DNA of 64,000 bases from Chloracidobacterium sp. (GTDB taxonomy: Bacteria; Acidobacteriota; Blastocatellia; Pyrinomonadales; Pyrinomonadaceae): contig JADJTD010000001.1 of NCBI GenBank assembly GCA_016711345.1, positions 930,001-994,000 on the forward strand, written 5' to 3'. The notes under the pieces are model-generated. The model was not told the DNA's origin, did no database searches, and saw nothing but the letters and a program-made list of their open reading frames with translations. Below, piece by piece: positions 8,771 through 16,823 of this stretch; the stretch's first letter is position 1; each line of letters opens with the position of its first letter. Made by a program: the position numbers and the translations under genes.

Positions 8771-9958
8771 TCAGGCAGGCGGCAGGGTTACTGCACTGAA
8801 CGGCCGGGAGATCTTCCCGTCGATCATGAGCTTCAGGTAGATATGATAGTTCGGCAGGTTTGTAAAATCCGATGTTCTGAACTCAGGCGTAAATTCCGGC
8901 TCGAGAAATTCGGCGTCGTTTGCACCGATCCTAAAGACTATGATCGTTCCGACGTTGCCGAGGATCGCGTCGCGAATGTTCGGTTCCAGCTGCGTCAGAT
9001 ATTGGTGGGCGAGCACGAGGGAAAGACCGTATTTACGCAGTTCCGAGAGCATGAACATCAGGCTCTGCGTTGTAAAATTATGGAACTCGTCAAGGTAGAG
9101 GGTAAAGTCGCGTCTTTCGGATTCCGGTATATTCGCACGGCTAAGGGCGGCCAGATCGAATCTCGATATCAGCAGCGAGCCGAGAAGATTCGACGCATCC
9201 TCTCCGATGCTGCCTTTTGAAAGGTTTACCAGAAGGATCTTCCCTTCGTCCATCGCCTTTCTGAGATTCAGCGGCTTTTCAGGATTTGTAAGAACTTTCT
9301 GAAGCAACGGATGTGTGAGAAAGGCCCCGACCTTGTTTTGGATCGGGCTTATCGCTTCGACTCGAAACCGCTCCGGATAATGATCGAACTCTTTTGTCCA
9401 AAAATCTCTGACCTGCTCACTCTGTATGAACGGAACCACCTTTTGGCGGAAGGTCCGGTCTGACAGGAGTTTCAAAATGTCCGCGAGGTTCGCATTGGGA
9501 TAATCAAGCAAGGTGAGCAACGAGTTGCGTAGGATATATTCAAGCCTCGGCCCCCACGAATCGCTCCAGAGATGCTTGAAGACCTGGATCAGTCCGGAAC
9601 ATGCGAGTGGTCTTTTGTCGACCGACACATTGGCGAGCGGGTTAAACCCAAACGGCTGATCGTCGTTCGTCAGATCAAAGTCGATGAGATCGTCGATTCG
9701 GTTCTCGGGAATCTGCGCCTTCAGCTTTTTGACGAGATCGCCGTGCGGATCTAAAAGGGCGAACCCGCATTCACTCTGCAGGTCGCTTAGCATGAGTGTT
9801 TCGAGCAGTGTCGTTTTGCCTGTACCCGTCTTACCTATCAGATACATATGAGCTCGTCGATCTGCCTGCTTGATACCAAAGGTCTTTAGATGGTTTCTAA
9901 AGTTTGTTTGGGCAAGGACGGTGATGGCGGACGACGGCTTGTTTTCCGGGGGCTGCAT
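8771..9958 (-). CDS. HerA/VirD4-like P-loop ATPase, short form
   Basis: A 395-residue ATPase with Walker A GKTGTGKTT (about 42-50), the HerA/VirD4-type ALLDPHGDL segment at 67-75, Walker B TLYLDEFHNF (286-295) and a motif III-like LVLAHQYLTQL stretch. This is the family of conjugation coupling proteins and DNA pumps (DUF87/TraD-like). It lacks the long N-terminal region and C-terminal extension of its relative at 24004-27162 and has no membrane segment, so it is probably a soluble hexameric motor. It is the first gene of the leftward operon. An operator-like repeat lies about 55 bases upstream of its start (10014-10039). Confidence 0.85.
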   Translation of the reverse strand: MQPPENKPSSAITVLAQTNFRNHLKTFGIKQADRRAHMYLIGKTGTGKTTLLETLMLSDLQSECGFALLDPHGDLVKKLKAQIPENRIDDLIDFDLTNDDQPFGFNPLANVSVDKRPLACSGLIQVFKHLWSDSWGPRLEYILRNSLLTLLDYPNANLADILKLLSDRTFRQKVVPFIQSEQVRDFWTKEFDHYPERFRVEAISPIQNKVGAFLTHPLLQKVLTNPEKPLNLRKAMDEGKILLVNLSKGSIGEDASNLLGSLLISRFDLAALSRANIPESERRDFTLYLDEFHNFTTQSLMFMLSELRKYGLSLVLAHQYLTQLEPNIRDAILGNVGTIIVFRIGANDAEFLEPEFTPEFRTSDFTNLPNYHIYLKLMIDGKISRPFSAVTLPPA

Positions 9959-10013
9959 TGGGCGGGAGCGTTTCTGATTAAGGGTACGCGGGCATTCTAG
10001 CGTGCGGACGCGG

Positions 10014-10039
10014 ATCGCAAAAGGGTGAAATTTTACACC
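10014..10039 (-). promoter_or_regulatory. operator-like repeat, copy A
   Basis: On the minus strand it reads GGTGTAAAATTTCACC followed by CTTTTGCGAT. The 16-base core is an imperfect dyad. It lies upstream of the ATPase operon. Copies with the same extended order of blocks are at 10796-10821 and 13812-13840, so a common regulator, plausibly the XRE protein at 13316-13768, may bind them. Confidence 0.5.
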
Positions 10040-10064
10040 GTTATGTCAGCGGCTGATCTCAGTG

Positions 10065-10460
10065 TCATGAAGGCCGTTGGCCGCTGGCTGATGAGGGGTC
10101 GGTCTTTGCGTGGCGGCCGATAGGACGCCATTTTGAAATGCTGATGACGAGCGCTCGGCCTGTTCTTGTCGTGACGATGTAGCCCCCGTCCCGAAGGACT
10201 TTCAGCCACGACTGGACGGTCCGTTTCGAGATCCCGATCTCTCTCTCGATCGTGCTGATCTTCCTGTAGAGTTTGCCGGTTTTGCGATCGGCATGAATGA
10301 TCAGGTAAAGGTAAAGCCAGACAGAGCGCCCCATTGCCTTGTAGTGACGGGCCGAGGAGCTTACGACAAGTCCGCGCCAAACAAAACCCCACCACCTGGA
10401 TGGCGGTTTGGAAAAACGGGCCGCTCCGGCCTCGATAATGTTCTGGATATGCTCCGTCAT
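10065..10460 (-). CDS. winged-helix/HTH DNA-binding protein
   Basis: The 131-residue product has a central helix-turn-helix, KISTIEREIGISKRTVQSWLKVLRDGGYI, followed by a short wing (VTTRTGRALVIS). It resembles plasmid-borne helix-turn-helix proteins in replication or copy-control genes, and the WLYLYLIIHADRKTG lead-in is typical of replication-initiator-like winged helices. Start ATG at 10460; ribosome binding site weak. A frame-shifted arginine-rich reading of the same stretch is a shadow. Role in regulation or replication of the element is inference. Confidence 0.65.
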   Translation of the reverse strand: MTEHIQNIIEAGAARFSKPPSRWWGFVWRGLVVSSSARHYKAMGRSVWLYLYLIIHADRKTGKLYRKISTIEREIGISKRTVQSWLKVLRDGGYIVTTRTGRALVISISKWRPIGRHAKTDPSSASGQRPS

Positions 10461-10621
10461 TGGGGTTCGGTTGGATTAGTTGATCTACTCTCTGATCCTA
10501 TACCCGAACGTTATCGCCGAACAGGTGGAATAATTATGCAGTTTCGCGTCTGGATGTCCCCACCCCATCCACAGTGCGATCACTCTTTTTAATATCTTTC
10601 TTTAATAAGATTTCTTTGCAA

Positions 10622-10792
10622 TCACGCTGTCCGGGCAAAAAACCCGCATATTCTTGAGGAGTTTGCCTTGTTGCGACGGAGCACGGTAACGAAGCGATCA
10701 TGAGCCTCAGAGTTACGCTTCCATGGCACATCAGCGGAAGAAACGCCATGCAAGATCCAGACCTTGATCGAGACGAACCTTCCCGCATACAT
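10622..10792 (-). CDS. possible small protein, 56 aa
   Basis: An ATG-started frame reading MYAGRFVSIKVWILHGVSSA and ending at 10622. Composition and hydrophobic spacing look more protein-like than the longer overlapping frame on the same strand. It starts four bases from operator-like copy B. The spacing to the only purine-rich stretch (AGGGGGAAAA) is too long for a normal ribosome binding site. No family recognised. The rest of the 10461-10908 stretch holds nothing else I can identify. Confidence 0.3.
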   Translation of the reverse strand: MYAGRFVSIKVWILHGVSSADVPWKRNSEAHDRFVTVLRRNKANSSRICGFFARTA

Positions 10793-10795
10793 CGC

Positions 10796-10821
10796 GGTGT
10801 AAATTTTCCCCCTTTTGCGAT
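10796..10821 (+). promoter_or_regulatory. operator-like repeat, copy B
   Basis: Reads GGTGTAAATTTTCCCC then CTTTTGCGAT on the plus strand, differing from copy A at two core positions and keeping the full CTTTTGCGAT tail. It sits between the possible small gene ending at 10622 and the 3' end of the serine recombinase gene, in the opposite orientation to copies A and C. Confidence 0.45.
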
Positions 10822-10908
10822 TTCTGAAATTTAGCTAAACTACCAAAGGATTGAATTTGGCAAAAAGTGAAACTATTACAATTACACAAAATACAAGATC
10901 TCCCGGAT

Positions 10909-12456
10909 CTAATTTTCCAGGTTTTTTAGCCATGGCAAATCTGCCATCGGATTCCTGAAAAAATCAAATAATTGCTTATACAATTTCTGAAAAGTTCGAT
11001 ATGTTGCTAGTGTTGGTCCACCAAAGGGTACACGCGGTCGAGAATGGACCAGATCGAACGGTATATTTAGCTTAATTAAGAGGTTATTGCCGTCTGCGAC
11101 GAAGTTCGAGCTTACTATTCTTGCCAGTTCCCGCTTTTCTCGATCATTTCCGTTTTTATAGCTTAAATAAGGCTGTTTTAAGAGTTCGAGGAATTCTTCA
11201 AGCTTTTCCGTCATGACGCCCGATTCGTTGTCAGCGTCATTGAGCTTCCTCTGACTTTCGGAGAGCTCGAGCGTAAGCTTGTTCTTCTTATCCAGATAGG
11301 TTTCTTTATCAAAAACACCGTCCATGTAAGCGTCGGCGAGGTTTTCCATGCGTTTGGCAATTTGTTCGGATCGCATCGACAATTCCCGTTTCAAGCAATC
11401 AATTCGCTTTGGCTCGGAGTCCTTATGGCGGATGATCTCCGACCGCAGATACTCGGTTTCTTCATTTGAGAATTCTATCTCTCTGAGGACCTGGAGAAAT
11501 TCTTTCGAGACGGCTTCTTCCCTGAACGGGCTTTGAACGCAACCTCTCGTGTGACAGCGATAGTAGACATGTCCTTTTTGCCTCTCACCGATCAGGGATT
11601 TTCCGCAGCTGCCGCAGCGAACATGTCGCCGATAAACAAAATAATGTTTTGTCGATTTCTTCACCCTCTTCCCGGCCAAGACTTCCTGCACCTGGTCGAA
11701 GAGTTCCTTGCTTATGATCGGCTCGTGTTGACCGACAAATACTTCTCGGAGTGAACGGAGGCTTACCAAGCCAATATAGAAAGGATTCCGAAGACATTTG
11801 ACCATACCGTTTCGCGACATTCGGCTGCCGTTCTTGCCCGTGAAGCCTGCCTGATACATCTCTTCCACCAGGGAATCGAGCCCTAGTTCGCCCCTCGCGT
11901 ATACCTCGAACGCCTGTTTGACCAAAGGGCCCAAAATGGGATCGATACGTTTGGGCTTTCCCTGTCCCATATCGAGGTAGCCGACCGGGGCCGGGAACGG
12001 GTAAAGCCCCTGCTTGATCCTTCCGTAAAGGCCTTTTTTGGCTTCCTCACGAAGGTTTCGAACATAATCGGCGGCTACCACAGCCTGAATGTCGGCCGAC
12101 AACCGGCCTCCCCGAGAACTCAGATCAAGGCTTTCGTTTGCAAAATGAACCTCGACACCTAAGTCGATCAAGGAACCCAGTTCAGCCCAATCTTTTAGAT
12201 TTCGGGCGCTCCGGTCGATCTTGTGGACGATCAGGCCCCGAGCCTCTCCCAGTTTTAGGGCCTTCAGCATTTCCAAAAACACCGGGCGACCGGTTTTGGC
12301 CGCGGTTTCACGTTCTTCATAGCGTTTTACGATATGGAGATTCCAGCGTCTGGCGAATCGTTCTATAGCGTCTGTTTGTTCGATAAGCGAGGTGCCTCTT
12401 TGTCCCTGTTTCTGCGTCGAGACGCGGACATAGGAAAAATAGCTCTTTGAGGGCAT
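10909..12456 (-). CDS. large serine recombinase (first copy)
   Basis: A 515-residue large serine recombinase. The resolvase domain begins YVRVSTQKQ with catalytic Ser13, followed by the conserved HKIDRSARN arginine motif (about 75-83). A recombinase domain (GYLDMGQ through PFYIGLV, about 150-230), a zinc ribbon (CGSCGKSL...YYRCHTRGC, about 280-305) and a coiled-coil helix (about 340-410) follow. Such enzymes integrate or excise elements by a directional cut-and-rejoin through a serine-DNA intermediate. It is distinct in sequence from the second recombinase at 27222-28748. It may serve an older nested element or a resolution step; no attachment site is visible beside it. Confidence 0.92.
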   Translation of the reverse strand: MPSKSYFSYVRVSTQKQGQRGTSLIEQTDAIERFARRWNLHIVKRYEERETAAKTGRPVFLEMLKALKLGEARGLIVHKIDRSARNLKDWAELGSLIDLGVEVHFANESLDLSSRGGRLSADIQAVVAADYVRNLREEAKKGLYGRIKQGLYPFPAPVGYLDMGQGKPKRIDPILGPLVKQAFEVYARGELGLDSLVEEMYQAGFTGKNGSRMSRNGMVKCLRNPFYIGLVSLRSLREVFVGQHEPIISKELFDQVQEVLAGKRVKKSTKHYFVYRRHVRCGSCGKSLIGERQKGHVYYRCHTRGCVQSPFREEAVSKEFLQVLREIEFSNEETEYLRSEIIRHKDSEPKRIDCLKRELSMRSEQIAKRMENLADAYMDGVFDKETYLDKKNKLTLELSESQRKLNDADNESGVMTEKLEEFLELLKQPYLSYKNGNDREKRELARIVSSNFVADGNNLLIKLNIPFDLVHSRPRVPFGGPTLATYRTFQKLYKQLFDFFRNPMADLPWLKNLEN

Positions 12457-12513
12457 GGTTGGATTGAATGATTTTGGCTCGTTTGCGGGGGATTGAAAAT
12501 TGGTCAGGTTGCC

Positions 12514-12720
12514 CTAACCGGGAGGCCTCTTAACATTAGCGGGACCTGGGGCTTCTGTCAATAGGTTGGGATTCTCATTGCCCTGCGTTTGCGAGATACG
12601 CCAAACAACCTCAATATATCGCTTCAGATGGAAATCGATTTGGGAATATTCGTCGCGATTCAGGCCCGGATACAGATCCGCCAGCGCCAGCTGTTTCTCT
12701 GGCGTCGCGTCTAATTGCAT
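12514..12720 (-). CDS. hypothetical protein, 68 aa
   Basis: Small soluble protein starting MQLDATPEKQLALADLYPGL and containing a DFHLKRYIEVVWRI helix. The ATG at 12720 is preferred to a GTG at 12753; GGAAAGGACGG lies just before it. It overlaps the RuvC-like gene by 10 bases and precedes the recombinase gene, so it probably belongs to the same transcript. Function unknown. Confidence 0.5.
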   Translation of the reverse strand: MQLDATPEKQLALADLYPGLNRDEYSQIDFHLKRYIEVVWRISQTQGNENPNLLTEAPGPANVKRPPG

Positions 12721-13274
12721 ACCGTCCTTTCCGACTGCTGACGCGCGGAACACTTTTTAGTTCCCTTTGTCCCGGAGTCGTGGTGGACCATCTTAAATAC
12801 TTTGCCGCCGGCGATGGCGCTAAAGAGGTACCCGTAATACCGCAGTTCCCAATCACTTTCGCCGCTGCGATATCTAATCAACTCTGGATAAATTTCGACG
12901 AGTTTGTCGGAGGTGTTCGCTTTTGTCGGTCTGATTCCCGGACAAAAAACGCGGCGGATTGCCATCGGATCGTAACGGTGGATGGCGATGTTTTGTCGTC
13001 TGGCGAACTGTTCGATCACTTTCTCGACGCAAATAAGTGCAGCGGAGTGTCGCTGCTGCTTGTTAAGTAGAGGCATAATGACGGTGCGGATACAGTAGTA
13101 AGTGCAGAGATTCGACAGGATCTTCTCAAGCCCGGTAAGGAGATCAGCGTTGGACCGGAATTGCCGAAGCGATTTTACGCCATAGTAGATCAGACGGCCA
13201 TCACGAAAGGTCGCGACGCCAAGACGGCCGCGGCCCGGAGCAATGGATAATATCGAACTCGGTATTAGATTCAT
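12711..13274 (-). CDS. RuvC/RNase H-fold-like protein lacking catalytic acids
   Basis: The N-terminus ILSIAPGRGRLGVATF-DG-LIYYGVKSL has the layout of the first beta hairpin of RuvC-type Holliday junction resolvases (normally GIDPG), but the first aspartate is alanine. The region where RuvC has its second acid reads VIMPLLNKQ. The C-terminal position of the DA(x)A-type motif reads RYYGYLFSAI, also without an aspartate. The protein is therefore probably a catalytically dead relative that binds DNA structures or serves as a scaffold. Start taken as ATG at 13274; a TTG at 13319 overlapping the previous stop is an alternative. Fold assignment is by eye. Confidence 0.5.
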   Translation of the reverse strand: MNLIPSSILSIAPGRGRLGVATFRDGRLIYYGVKSLRQFRSNADLLTGLEKILSNLCTYYCIRTVIMPLLNKQQRHSAALICVEKVIEQFARRQNIAIHRYDPMAIRRVFCPGIRPTKANTSDKLVEIYPELIRYRSGESDWELRYYGYLFSAIAGGKVFKMVHHDSGTKGTKKCSARQQSERTVCN

Positions 13275-13315
13275 GGAAATGGAATTAGGAAGGGGGTGGC
13301 GAACGGGTCGGAAGC

Positions 13316-13768
13316 TCAACGTTCTGCTAGGATTCTTGCGAGCTTCGTAACGTGCTTTCGCACAAGACGCCCGTTCTCCTCGTTCACGATCGGTTGTTCG
13401 AGCAAGCGTTCGTAGCTACAGATGCTGACATCTTCGACAAGATGCGATTTGGCGTCGGGTGTGAAAAGGGATCCGGTCGCCTTCGACGCCTTCGCCGAAA
13501 GTTCTGAACCAATCGCGTCGAAGTGTTCAGGAAACAGTCTCTCAACCGGGCATCGGTAAATAGCGGCGAGCCGAAGAGCCGTCACGAGATTTGGCGTGCG
13601 TTCGCCGCGTTCATAGCTCGATATCCGGCTTGGCGAACTGTGCCCAAGCAGCCAGGCAACCTGTTTTTGAGCCAGTCCTCGGCTTTTTCGTGTTCTCCAG
13701 AGGGCATTATTCAAATGTGATCGCGGACTGTTTTGCATCGATCGGAGCTTAATACATAGGTGCGCCAT
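13316..13768 (-). CDS. XRE-family transcriptional regulator
   Basis: 150 residues with an N-terminal Cro/C1-type helix-turn-helix (about 20-75: LNNALWRTRKSRGLAQKQVA, then SRISSYERGERTPNLVTALR) and a C-terminal part of unknown fold that could sense a signal. Operator-like copy C lies about 45 bases upstream of its start, so autoregulation is likely, and the same repeat lies upstream of the ATPase operon. ATG at 13768; a second ATG ten codons later is also possible. It begins the leftward string XRE, RuvC-like, small protein, recombinase. Confidence 0.8.
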   Translation of the reverse strand: MAHLCIKLRSMQNSPRSHLNNALWRTRKSRGLAQKQVAWLLGHSSPSRISSYERGERTPNLVTALRLAAIYRCPVERLFPEHFDAIGSELSAKASKATGSLFTPDAKSHLVEDVSICSYERLLEQPIVNEENGRLVRKHVTKLARILAER

Positions 13769-13811
13769 CGCCGACTGCTACGGTTTAATTTCACAATAGC
13801 ACGCGATGAAA

Positions 13812-13840
13812 CGTGCAAAAAGGGTGAAAAATTCCACACC
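13812..13840 (-). promoter_or_regulatory. operator-like repeat, copy C
   Basis: Minus-strand reading GGTGTGGAATTTTTCACC then CTTTTTGCACG, a version of copies A and B lengthened by two bases in the core and one in the T run. It lies 44-72 bases upstream of the XRE start codon at 13768, the expected place for an autoregulatory site. Confidence 0.45.
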
Positions 13841-14244
13841 TTTGCCTACGACGGAAACGACGCAAAACGAAAAATTCAGTATATTTAAGCGTAGTTTCAG
13901 CTGCAGGGGGAGCGTCGGCAAACGGTGCAGCTTGTTCTGTTCTTGCGGTGCTACGGCCGGGGGTCCCACGTCGCCGACTCCGACGCGACCGGTAATAATG
14001 CCGTAAACCAACAATTCTGTCAAGACCTCGAAATCCTGCGGTCACGATAGGCGTCGCCCGTCTATCCAGCCGAAGCCTATCCAACATGTAGTTATTGTAG
14101 ATTCAACCTTCAGACGGCATTCTCCAAAGATCTTTCGACGAAAAAAACGCGGGCTGCCACTTATTACAACTCGCGTACGTAAGGATTATTTTTCTGCAAG
14201 ATGCAAGGAGAAATGGTCTTCAGCCCACGGACTTGATAAAATAG
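13841..14244. other. intergenic stretch without a convincing gene
   Basis: Lies between the operator site C and the 3' end of the methyltransferase gene. Open frames here on the minus strand are arginine- or leucine-rich and lack ribosome binding sites. An AT-rich patch around 13860-13890 could hold promoter elements for the XRE gene. I see no repeat or RNA gene. Confidence 0.4.
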
Positions 14245-14970
14245 CTAGAGGCGGCCCTTTTCGCTCGGATGACTCTCGGATGACGCACTTAGTTCTATGA
14301 TATATAAGGTCGACCACTCGTGGTTGATACGAATGAACACCTTCCAATGCAATCCGTGCGATTCAGCAAGCTCGTCAAGCCCGTCATTATCGTAATCGGA
14401 AAGACAAAGATAAGCCTTTCCGTCGGCGGTCAGCCAATCGCCAACTTGAGTGATGAATTGTTTGATCGAGCGAAGTTCAGGATCAAAGAATGCGGATTCC
14501 AGGATATCCACCGGAAGAGCATCGGCAAACGGGAGGTTGGCGAAGATAATATCGAACGGCTCTTCTTCCCTAACGAGGGGCTCAAAGAGATCGCCCGTAT
14601 AGAAGCGGGAGATGTCCTCCACCTTAAGCTCACGTGCATTAATGTGACAATTTGTGATGGCGGCCGCGTTGATATCGGTTCCGACAAGCATCGAAGAACC
14701 GGAAGCGGCAATCATCGACGAGACAATACCACTCCCGCATCCAATATCGAGCACCCGCTTTCCGCGAAACATTGGCTGAGCGGCGAATGAAAGGCCGAGT
14801 CCGCCTGAAGGTGCAATGAACGGCGAATAGACCGTCGGAAGTACGGTGAACTTGTGCCCTCCGTATAAATGACATTCAGGACCTGACCGCTCCCGGTGCT
14901 TAGCAATAATTTCGTCAACGTAGGCGCGCGGAGTTGCCGTGTGGGGCCTATCAAGTGAAAGAAGCATCAT
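14245..14970 (-). CDS. SAM-dependent methyltransferase, HemK/MTS-like
   Basis: 241 residues with class I methyltransferase motif I VLDIGCGSG (about 72-80), an acidic motif II end (GTDINAAAI) and a motif IV NLPF in the position where N6-adenine and PrmC/HemK-type enzymes have NPPY/F. The fold therefore matches small-domain MTS/HemK methyltransferases that modify an amide or an exocyclic amine. No DNA-recognition domain is present. The start lies 1 base after the stop of the transporter gene, so the two are translationally linked. Substrate unknown; protein, tRNA or a small molecule are all possible. Confidence 0.8.
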   Translation of the reverse strand: MMLLSLDRPHTATPRAYVDEIIAKHRERSGPECHLYGGHKFTVLPTVYSPFIAPSGGLGLSFAAQPMFRGKRVLDIGCGSGIVSSMIAASGSSMLVGTDINAAAITNCHINARELKVEDISRFYTGDLFEPLVREEEPFDIIFANLPFADALPVDILESAFFDPELRSIKQFITQVGDWLTADGKAYLCLSDYDNDGLDELAESHGLHWKVFIRINHEWSTLYIIELSASSESHPSEKGRL

Positions 14971-14971
14971 C

Positions 14972-15658
14972 TTATCGTTCCTCTCCCATAATCGCTTTAC
15001 TTAGATACATAAATGGGATACATAGTATGCCAACAAAATACTTCGCAGCAAACTGCCCCTTCATAAGTTCCCAAAGCGGAAAGCCAGTGCCCGCGAATGC
15101 AAGAGTGACGAATACGAGGGTATCGACAGTGAGCGCAGGGATCGTGCTGAAGACGTTGCGGACCCAGAGGTGACGGCCCTTCGTTAATCTTTTGAAGACA
15201 GCAAAAAGCCATGCGTCAAGATTCTCGCTTACTACGAATGTTATCCAGCTCGCAAATGTAATACGCGGAACCACCCCCAGCAAGGCGTCCCAGGCCGGCT
15301 GATTCGGCCAAAAAGGCGCGGGTTCTAACCGACCGCCGATGTACATAAAAACAACCATTGCGATCTGCGTCAGAAGAGTGATCCCGATCATGATGTGGAC
15401 CTGGCGCTGCCCGAACCGTTCATTGACAATATCAGTCATTAGAAATGTCACTGCGAAAACAATGACGGCAGCCGGGGCGGTTACCTGTATGCCGCCGAGA
15501 TCAAAGACGGCGATCTTCGATGCCATGATCTGTGACATTGTCGTAAAGAGAACAAATAAGCCGATGAGACCATCTGGACTATTGAATCGACGGGCATAGT
15601 AGGCCCCACCCAGCGTGAAGGCAGTGATCGCTAATACAGATGCAATTGTCAGCAGCAT
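14972..15658 (-). CDS. yhhQ: YhhQ-type queuosine precursor transporter
   Basis: 228 residues, about six membrane helices, with the family signatures MSQIMASKIAVFDLGG and VTFLMTDIVNERFGQRQVH. YhhQ (COG1738) proteins import queuosine precursors such as preQ0 or preQ1 across the inner membrane. It sits between an XRE-family regulator and a methyltransferase in one leftward unit within a mobile element, so the imported base may be used by the element. I saw no tgt, queA/queG or 7-deazaguanine DNA-modification gene (dpdA) in the window, so the use is open. Confidence 0.85.
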   Translation of the reverse strand: MLLTIASVLAITAFTLGGAYYARRFNSPDGLIGLFVLFTTMSQIMASKIAVFDLGGIQVTAPAAVIVFAVTFLMTDIVNERFGQRQVHIMIGITLLTQIAMVVFMYIGGRLEPAPFWPNQPAWDALLGVVPRITFASWITFVVSENLDAWLFAVFKRLTKGRHLWVRNVFSTIPALTVDTLVFVTLAFAGTGFPLWELMKGQFAAKYFVGILCIPFMYLSKAIMGEER

Positions 15659-15679
15659 ATTTTCTAACCGAAACGTCGT

Positions 15680-16600
15680 TCAGGAGGAAGGTACCTTAGG
15701 CAGCTTTAGCTTTTCAAAATTTCGTTGCCTGGCGTTGTATTTCTTGAATAGCCAAGGACTGTACGTGTTCACGATATCCTTCAACTCAGCAGTGTCGATC
15801 CTAATGGCGATAGTATGTCCCGGGCCCTCTCCGCCAAATTGGAGGATACGAAAGCCGGTCATTGAATCGATATCATTTGGGTTCAGGATTACCATTCGCT
15901 TCTCGAACAACCCAACTTCTGCCTGCTCGAGTGGAATGGGTATCATTTGCTCGTCAACCCTTTCTCTCGGCGCCCCTGCCTCCACGATGGTTCGTTGCAT
16001 TCGCCAGAACCCGCCCCCCTCTTGCTCGGTGCCGGCCTGAACTAGATAATTTATTCGCGTTCCATCCTTGATATGTTTAACGGTAGCGGAACGGATGGGT
16101 TCCTGTTCGTCCTTGTAGTCGGCCAGCAGAACCCAAATTTCTTTAGGGCAAAATCTTCGCTGCCATTCCATTAGGCCTTGAAGGTCGAGAACCTCAAAGT
16201 GTTCGACCAAAATCGCCTTGGCCTTGAGCTGAAATTCCTCAAGCTCGATGTCCTGGTCTTGAGGGATTCTTGCAATTTCTCGAAATCGTTTCAGGCTCGC
16301 TTGCCACAGCTGCATGCGCCAGTGTCGGACTCCCGCCGTTGTCGTCTTATCCACTCCAAGATACTTGTCACTTATGAACGCGAGCACGAAGCGTACATAG
16401 TCGACGTTGTAAGCGGAAGAAAATAGCCTCAGCAGCGTAGGTGACGGATTCTGGATGTCACCTTTCTCGTATTGTGCAACCAACCCCTGCGACAGAGCGA
16501 CCTTCTTGTTCGATCTCTTGATGTGCTTGACGACGGATTCCTGCGTAGAAAATTGTGCGGCGAGACGCGCTTGTTTCAAAAGTTGACCGAGATGATTCAT
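15680..16600 (-). CDS. XRE-type regulator with long C-terminal domain
   Basis: 306 residues. The N-terminus is a Cro/C1 helix-turn-helix (LGQLLKQARLAAQFSTQESV, then LSQGLVAQYEKGDIQNPSP, about 4-60). Residues 90-306 form a domain I do not recognise, with several tryptophans. It heads the transporter-methyltransferase unit, 21 bases upstream of yhhQ. A 33-bp palindrome 86-118 bases upstream of its start is the obvious candidate operator, so it may control both this unit and the rightward operon. Confidence 0.75.
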   Translation of the reverse strand: MNHLGQLLKQARLAAQFSTQESVVKHIKRSNKKVALSQGLVAQYEKGDIQNPSPTLLRLFSSAYNVDYVRFVLAFISDKYLGVDKTTTAGVRHWRMQLWQASLKRFREIARIPQDQDIELEEFQLKAKAILVEHFEVLDLQGLMEWQRRFCPKEIWVLLADYKDEQEPIRSATVKHIKDGTRINYLVQAGTEQEGGGFWRMQRTIVEAGAPRERVDEQMIPIPLEQAEVGLFEKRMVILNPNDIDSMTGFRILQFGGEGPGHTIAIRIDTAELKDIVNTYSPWLFKKYNARQRNFEKLKLPKVPSS

Positions 16601-16685
16601 GGGTGAAAAAATAAAAGGGCCAGCATGAGCCCGTCAAAGTGAAATTGTGTCACGTCTCAAAAAAAACATCAATAGGGCTTGCAAT

Positions 16686-16718
16686 TTAATTATAGGATAT
16701 GCTATATCCTATAATTAA
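16686..16718. promoter_or_regulatory. 33-bp perfect palindrome with outward-facing TATAAT boxes
   Basis: Arms of 15 bases, TTAATTATAGGATAT and its exact complement, flank a 3-base spacer GCT. Each arm contains TATAAT on its outward strand (16710-16715 plus, 16689-16694 minus), so the palindrome may be a shared operator overlapping two divergent promoters, one for the XRE-yhhQ-methyltransferase unit, the other for the 17-27 kb operon. The -35 regions are not consensus, which suggests the promoters need activation. Confidence 0.7.
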
Positions 16719-16823
16719 TTGACAGAACCGATGCAGTACGGCGGCCGGTTCGGAAGCCGATTTCGGATGCTGAAAGTCCCGAGGTACGGGCTTTCCGGAT
16801 CAACGACCGTGGCTTTACTGAAG

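Noticed and set aside
10534..10788. 84-residue minus-strand frame
   Set aside because: Low-quality Ser/Arg-rich sequence; the overlapping 56-residue frame at 10622-10792 has better composition.
13791..14087. Arginine-rich 98-residue frame on the minus strand
   Set aside because: Composition typical of a shadow reading, no ribosome binding site, and it runs through operator-like copy C.
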